DNA of 22,011 bases, from contig WAOA01000041.1 in NCBI GenBank assembly GCA_015521535.1, positions 1 to 22,011 on the forward strand, in the 5' to 3' direction. How positions within the stretch are numbered: position 1 is the first letter of the stretch; the number at the start of each line of letters is the position of its first letter. A model generated the notes under the pieces. It was given only the letters and a program-made list of their open reading frames with translations. It ran no database searches and was not told where the DNA came from. Positions 21,502 through 22,011 of this stretch are shown here, piece after piece. Made by a program: the position numbers and the translations under genes. The stretch is from Candidatus Aenigmatarchaeota archaeon (GTDB taxonomy: Archaea > Aenigmatarchaeota > Aenigmatarchaeia > Aenigmatarchaeales > SZUA-1535).

Positions 21502-21510
21502 GTTAATAAA
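21502..21510 (-). promoter_or_regulatory. RuBisCO promoter (TATA-like box)
   Basis: TTTATTAAC on the minus strand is centred about 26 bp upstream of the ATG at 21480. Between here and the tRNA gene (21511-21647) I see only a hairpin (TCTTTGGA/TCCAATAAAGA) and no convincing gene. Confidence 0.45.
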
Positions 21511-21664
21511 CCTTACCCACACTTTACTGGGTTTACACGAGAAACACTTGTTGGGCATGTCTTTGGAGAAACTTCCAATAAAGAGAATTTTCCTGGTAAA
21601 AGGTATCCTGCTAAAATAAAGATAATAGCATGGAAAAATTTCCGAAATGGTAGCCCCGCCAGGA

Positions 21665-21701
21665 ACCTCGCAACGAAAAAGGGCAGGTGCGGCGCCCCTA
21701 T
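21665..21701 (-). other. tRNA-Gln T-loop intron
   Basis: About 37 nt inserted in the T-loop near position 59/60; without it the T stem CCAGG/CCTGG and loop TTCGAAT are complete. The insert is GC-rich (GGGGCGCCGCACCTGCCC) and can fold on itself. Exact ends are ambiguous by one or two bases. Confidence 0.7.
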
Positions 21702-21722
21702 TTCGAACCTGGGTCTGGGGGT

Positions 21723-21765
21723 TTCTTCACGGCGCTCGCGCGCTCGATGCTTTGGAGCACGCGCT
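21723..21765 (-). other. tRNA-Gln anticodon-loop intron (37/38)
   Basis: About 43 nt at the canonical position after G37. GCTCCAAAGC in the intron is perfectly complementary to GCTTTGGAGC, which spans the anticodon, giving a 10-bp hairpin that hides the anticodon before splicing. Confidence 0.75.
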
Positions 21766-21788
21766 CCAAAGCCCCCCATGCTTGGCCG

Positions 21789-21845
21789 TTCTGCCTTCGA
21801 ATGGCAGGCAAAAACTCTAAAATCATATAACCTGCCACTCGAAGC
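21789..21845 (-). other. tRNA-Gln D-loop intron
   Basis: About 57 nt between A14-G15 and C16. Its ends form a long hairpin: CTTCGAGTGGCAGG pairs with CCTGCCATTCGAAG with one G-U pair, leaving an AT-rich loop. Position in the D-loop is non-canonical. The splice points may be off by a few bases. Confidence 0.7.
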
Positions 21846-21916
21846 CTACACCACGGGGCTATATAAAGAAATTTTATCCATCTTATAATTTTTAAATGTT
21901 TTTTTCATTGGCTCAA

Positions 21917-21934
21917 GAGACCGTTCGAATAAGC
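21917..21934 (+). repeat. End sequence of a further inverted-repeat element (E)
   Basis: GAGACCGTTCGAATAAGC matches both ends of element D (GAGACCGTTCG from its right end, CGTTCGAATAAGC from its left end). The rest of the element, if complete, would extend rightward past the window. The remaining 21861-21916 shows only TATA-like AT-rich sequence, likely the tRNA promoter (AATTATAAG near 21884-21892, minus strand). Confidence 0.45.
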
Positions 21935-21935
21935 C

Positions 21936-22010
21936 TCACCTCCTCATAACATTCCAGTAAAACATAATATGCTTGCGCCACAAATCAAGCAAATACAAAA
22001 CCCTCTTAAA
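21936..22010 (-). CDS. Possible C-terminal end of a gene entering from the right
   Basis: On the minus strand the frame from 22010 reads FKRVLYLLDLWRKHIMFYWNVMRR and stops at TGA (21936-21938), right next to the element E end sequence. Another minus frame is also open over the same stretch, so the frame is unproven. No family recognised. Confidence 0.25.
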   Translation of the reverse strand, partial: FKRVLYLLDLWRKHIMFYWNVMRR

Positions 22011-22011
22011 C

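Larger units (their letters stand above)
21648..21860 (-). tRNA. tRNA-Gln(UUG) with three introns, CCA encoded
   Basis: Acceptor arm AGCCCCG (21854-21860) pairs fully with CGGGGCT (21652-21658), followed by discriminator A and encoded CCA. U8-G9 and GTGTAG begin the D arm; CGGCCAAGCAT completes it. The anticodon stem GGGGG pairs with CCCCC (21717-21721), and the loop CTTTGG..A has anticodon TTG (21767-21769). T stem CCAGG pairs with CCTGG, with loop TTCGAA..T. Removing three inserts (about 57, 43 and 37 nt) gives an exact 76-nt mature tRNA including CCA. The identity fits an archaeal tRNA-Gln, which also starts with A. Exact splice points are inferred. Confidence 0.85.

Noticed and set aside
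21496..21558. 20-aa ORF MPNKCFSCKPSKVW with a CxxC
   Set aside because: Too short for a zinc ribbon, no ribosome site, and overlaps the RuBisCO promoter.
21513..21779. 88-aa minus ORF across the GC-rich region
   Set aside because: It overlaps most of the tRNA-Gln gene; its Arg/Pro-rich start is explained by tRNA stems and introns.
21648..21860. GC-rich island as SRP RNA or RNase P RNA
   Set aside because: No SRP GGAAG/AGCAGCC loop and no GAGGAAAGTCC motif; the tRNA reading accounts for both ends and all stems.
1..22011. CRISPR array
   Set aside because: The repeats here are long, dispersed, imperfect inverted repeats, not short regularly spaced direct repeats.

Overview
The window is AT-rich archaeal DNA. 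Evidence: TATA-like boxes sit about 26 bp upstream of start codons, which suggests several leaderless transcripts. Internal operon genes carry GGTGA/GAGGTG-type ribosome sites. The window also has a form III RuBisCO, an archaeal ThiI without a rhodanese domain, a TtuA/Ncs6-like thiolase, and a tRNA-Gln gene broken by three introns. A DPANN-type or related anaerobic lineage is plausible, but this is inference from gene content, not a phylogeny.

Layout. 1-1478: a ~130-nt imperfect inverted-repeat element (A) and thiI. 1583-4726: a copper module (Cu+ P-type ATPase and small membrane protein) divergent from a PadR-like regulator fused to a TRASH-type metal-binding domain; a second repeat (B) follows. 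4865-6715: an ArsR-led operon with a small unknown protein, a ferredoxin-like protein and a MerT-like membrane protein. 6898-9212: a Zn/Cd/Pb-type ATPase with a CadC/SmtB-like repressor. 9274-15047: a dense minus-strand set of membrane-anchored or exported thiol/metal proteins. It holds a triple thioredoxin-like protein, a Met-rich secreted protein, two anchored proteins both ending in ENLPGMVGGC, a DUF411 (CopG-like) protein, two polytopic membrane proteins with CPLC or CCxHH motifs, a membrane-bound winged-helix regulator with a Cys/His ectodomain, and a TtuA/Ncs6-like enzyme. 15102-17083: a PIN-domain remnant, an ABC-2 exporter and a possible 38-aa ORF. 17294-19983: an Fe-S module (HTH regulator, IscS, unknown CxxC protein, IscU) with the same palindromic operator in two promoters. 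20182-21480: RuBisCO. 21648-21860: tRNA-Gln(UUG) with introns in the D-loop, anticodon loop and T-loop.

How the genes may work together: most of the window looks like one metal and thiol homeostasis island. Two efflux ATPases, at least four metal- or thiol-type regulators and a set of extracytoplasmic Cys/Met/His proteins suggest export plus envelope trapping of Cu and soft metals. Sulfur transfer (IscS, IscU, ThiI, TtuA) provides Fe-S clusters and tRNA thiolation.

The most unusual items are the three-intron tRNA-Gln, a family of at least four inverted-repeat elements next to gene 3' ends (one flanked by an 11-bp direct repeat), and the shared C-terminal LPGMVGGC peptide within the envelope operon.
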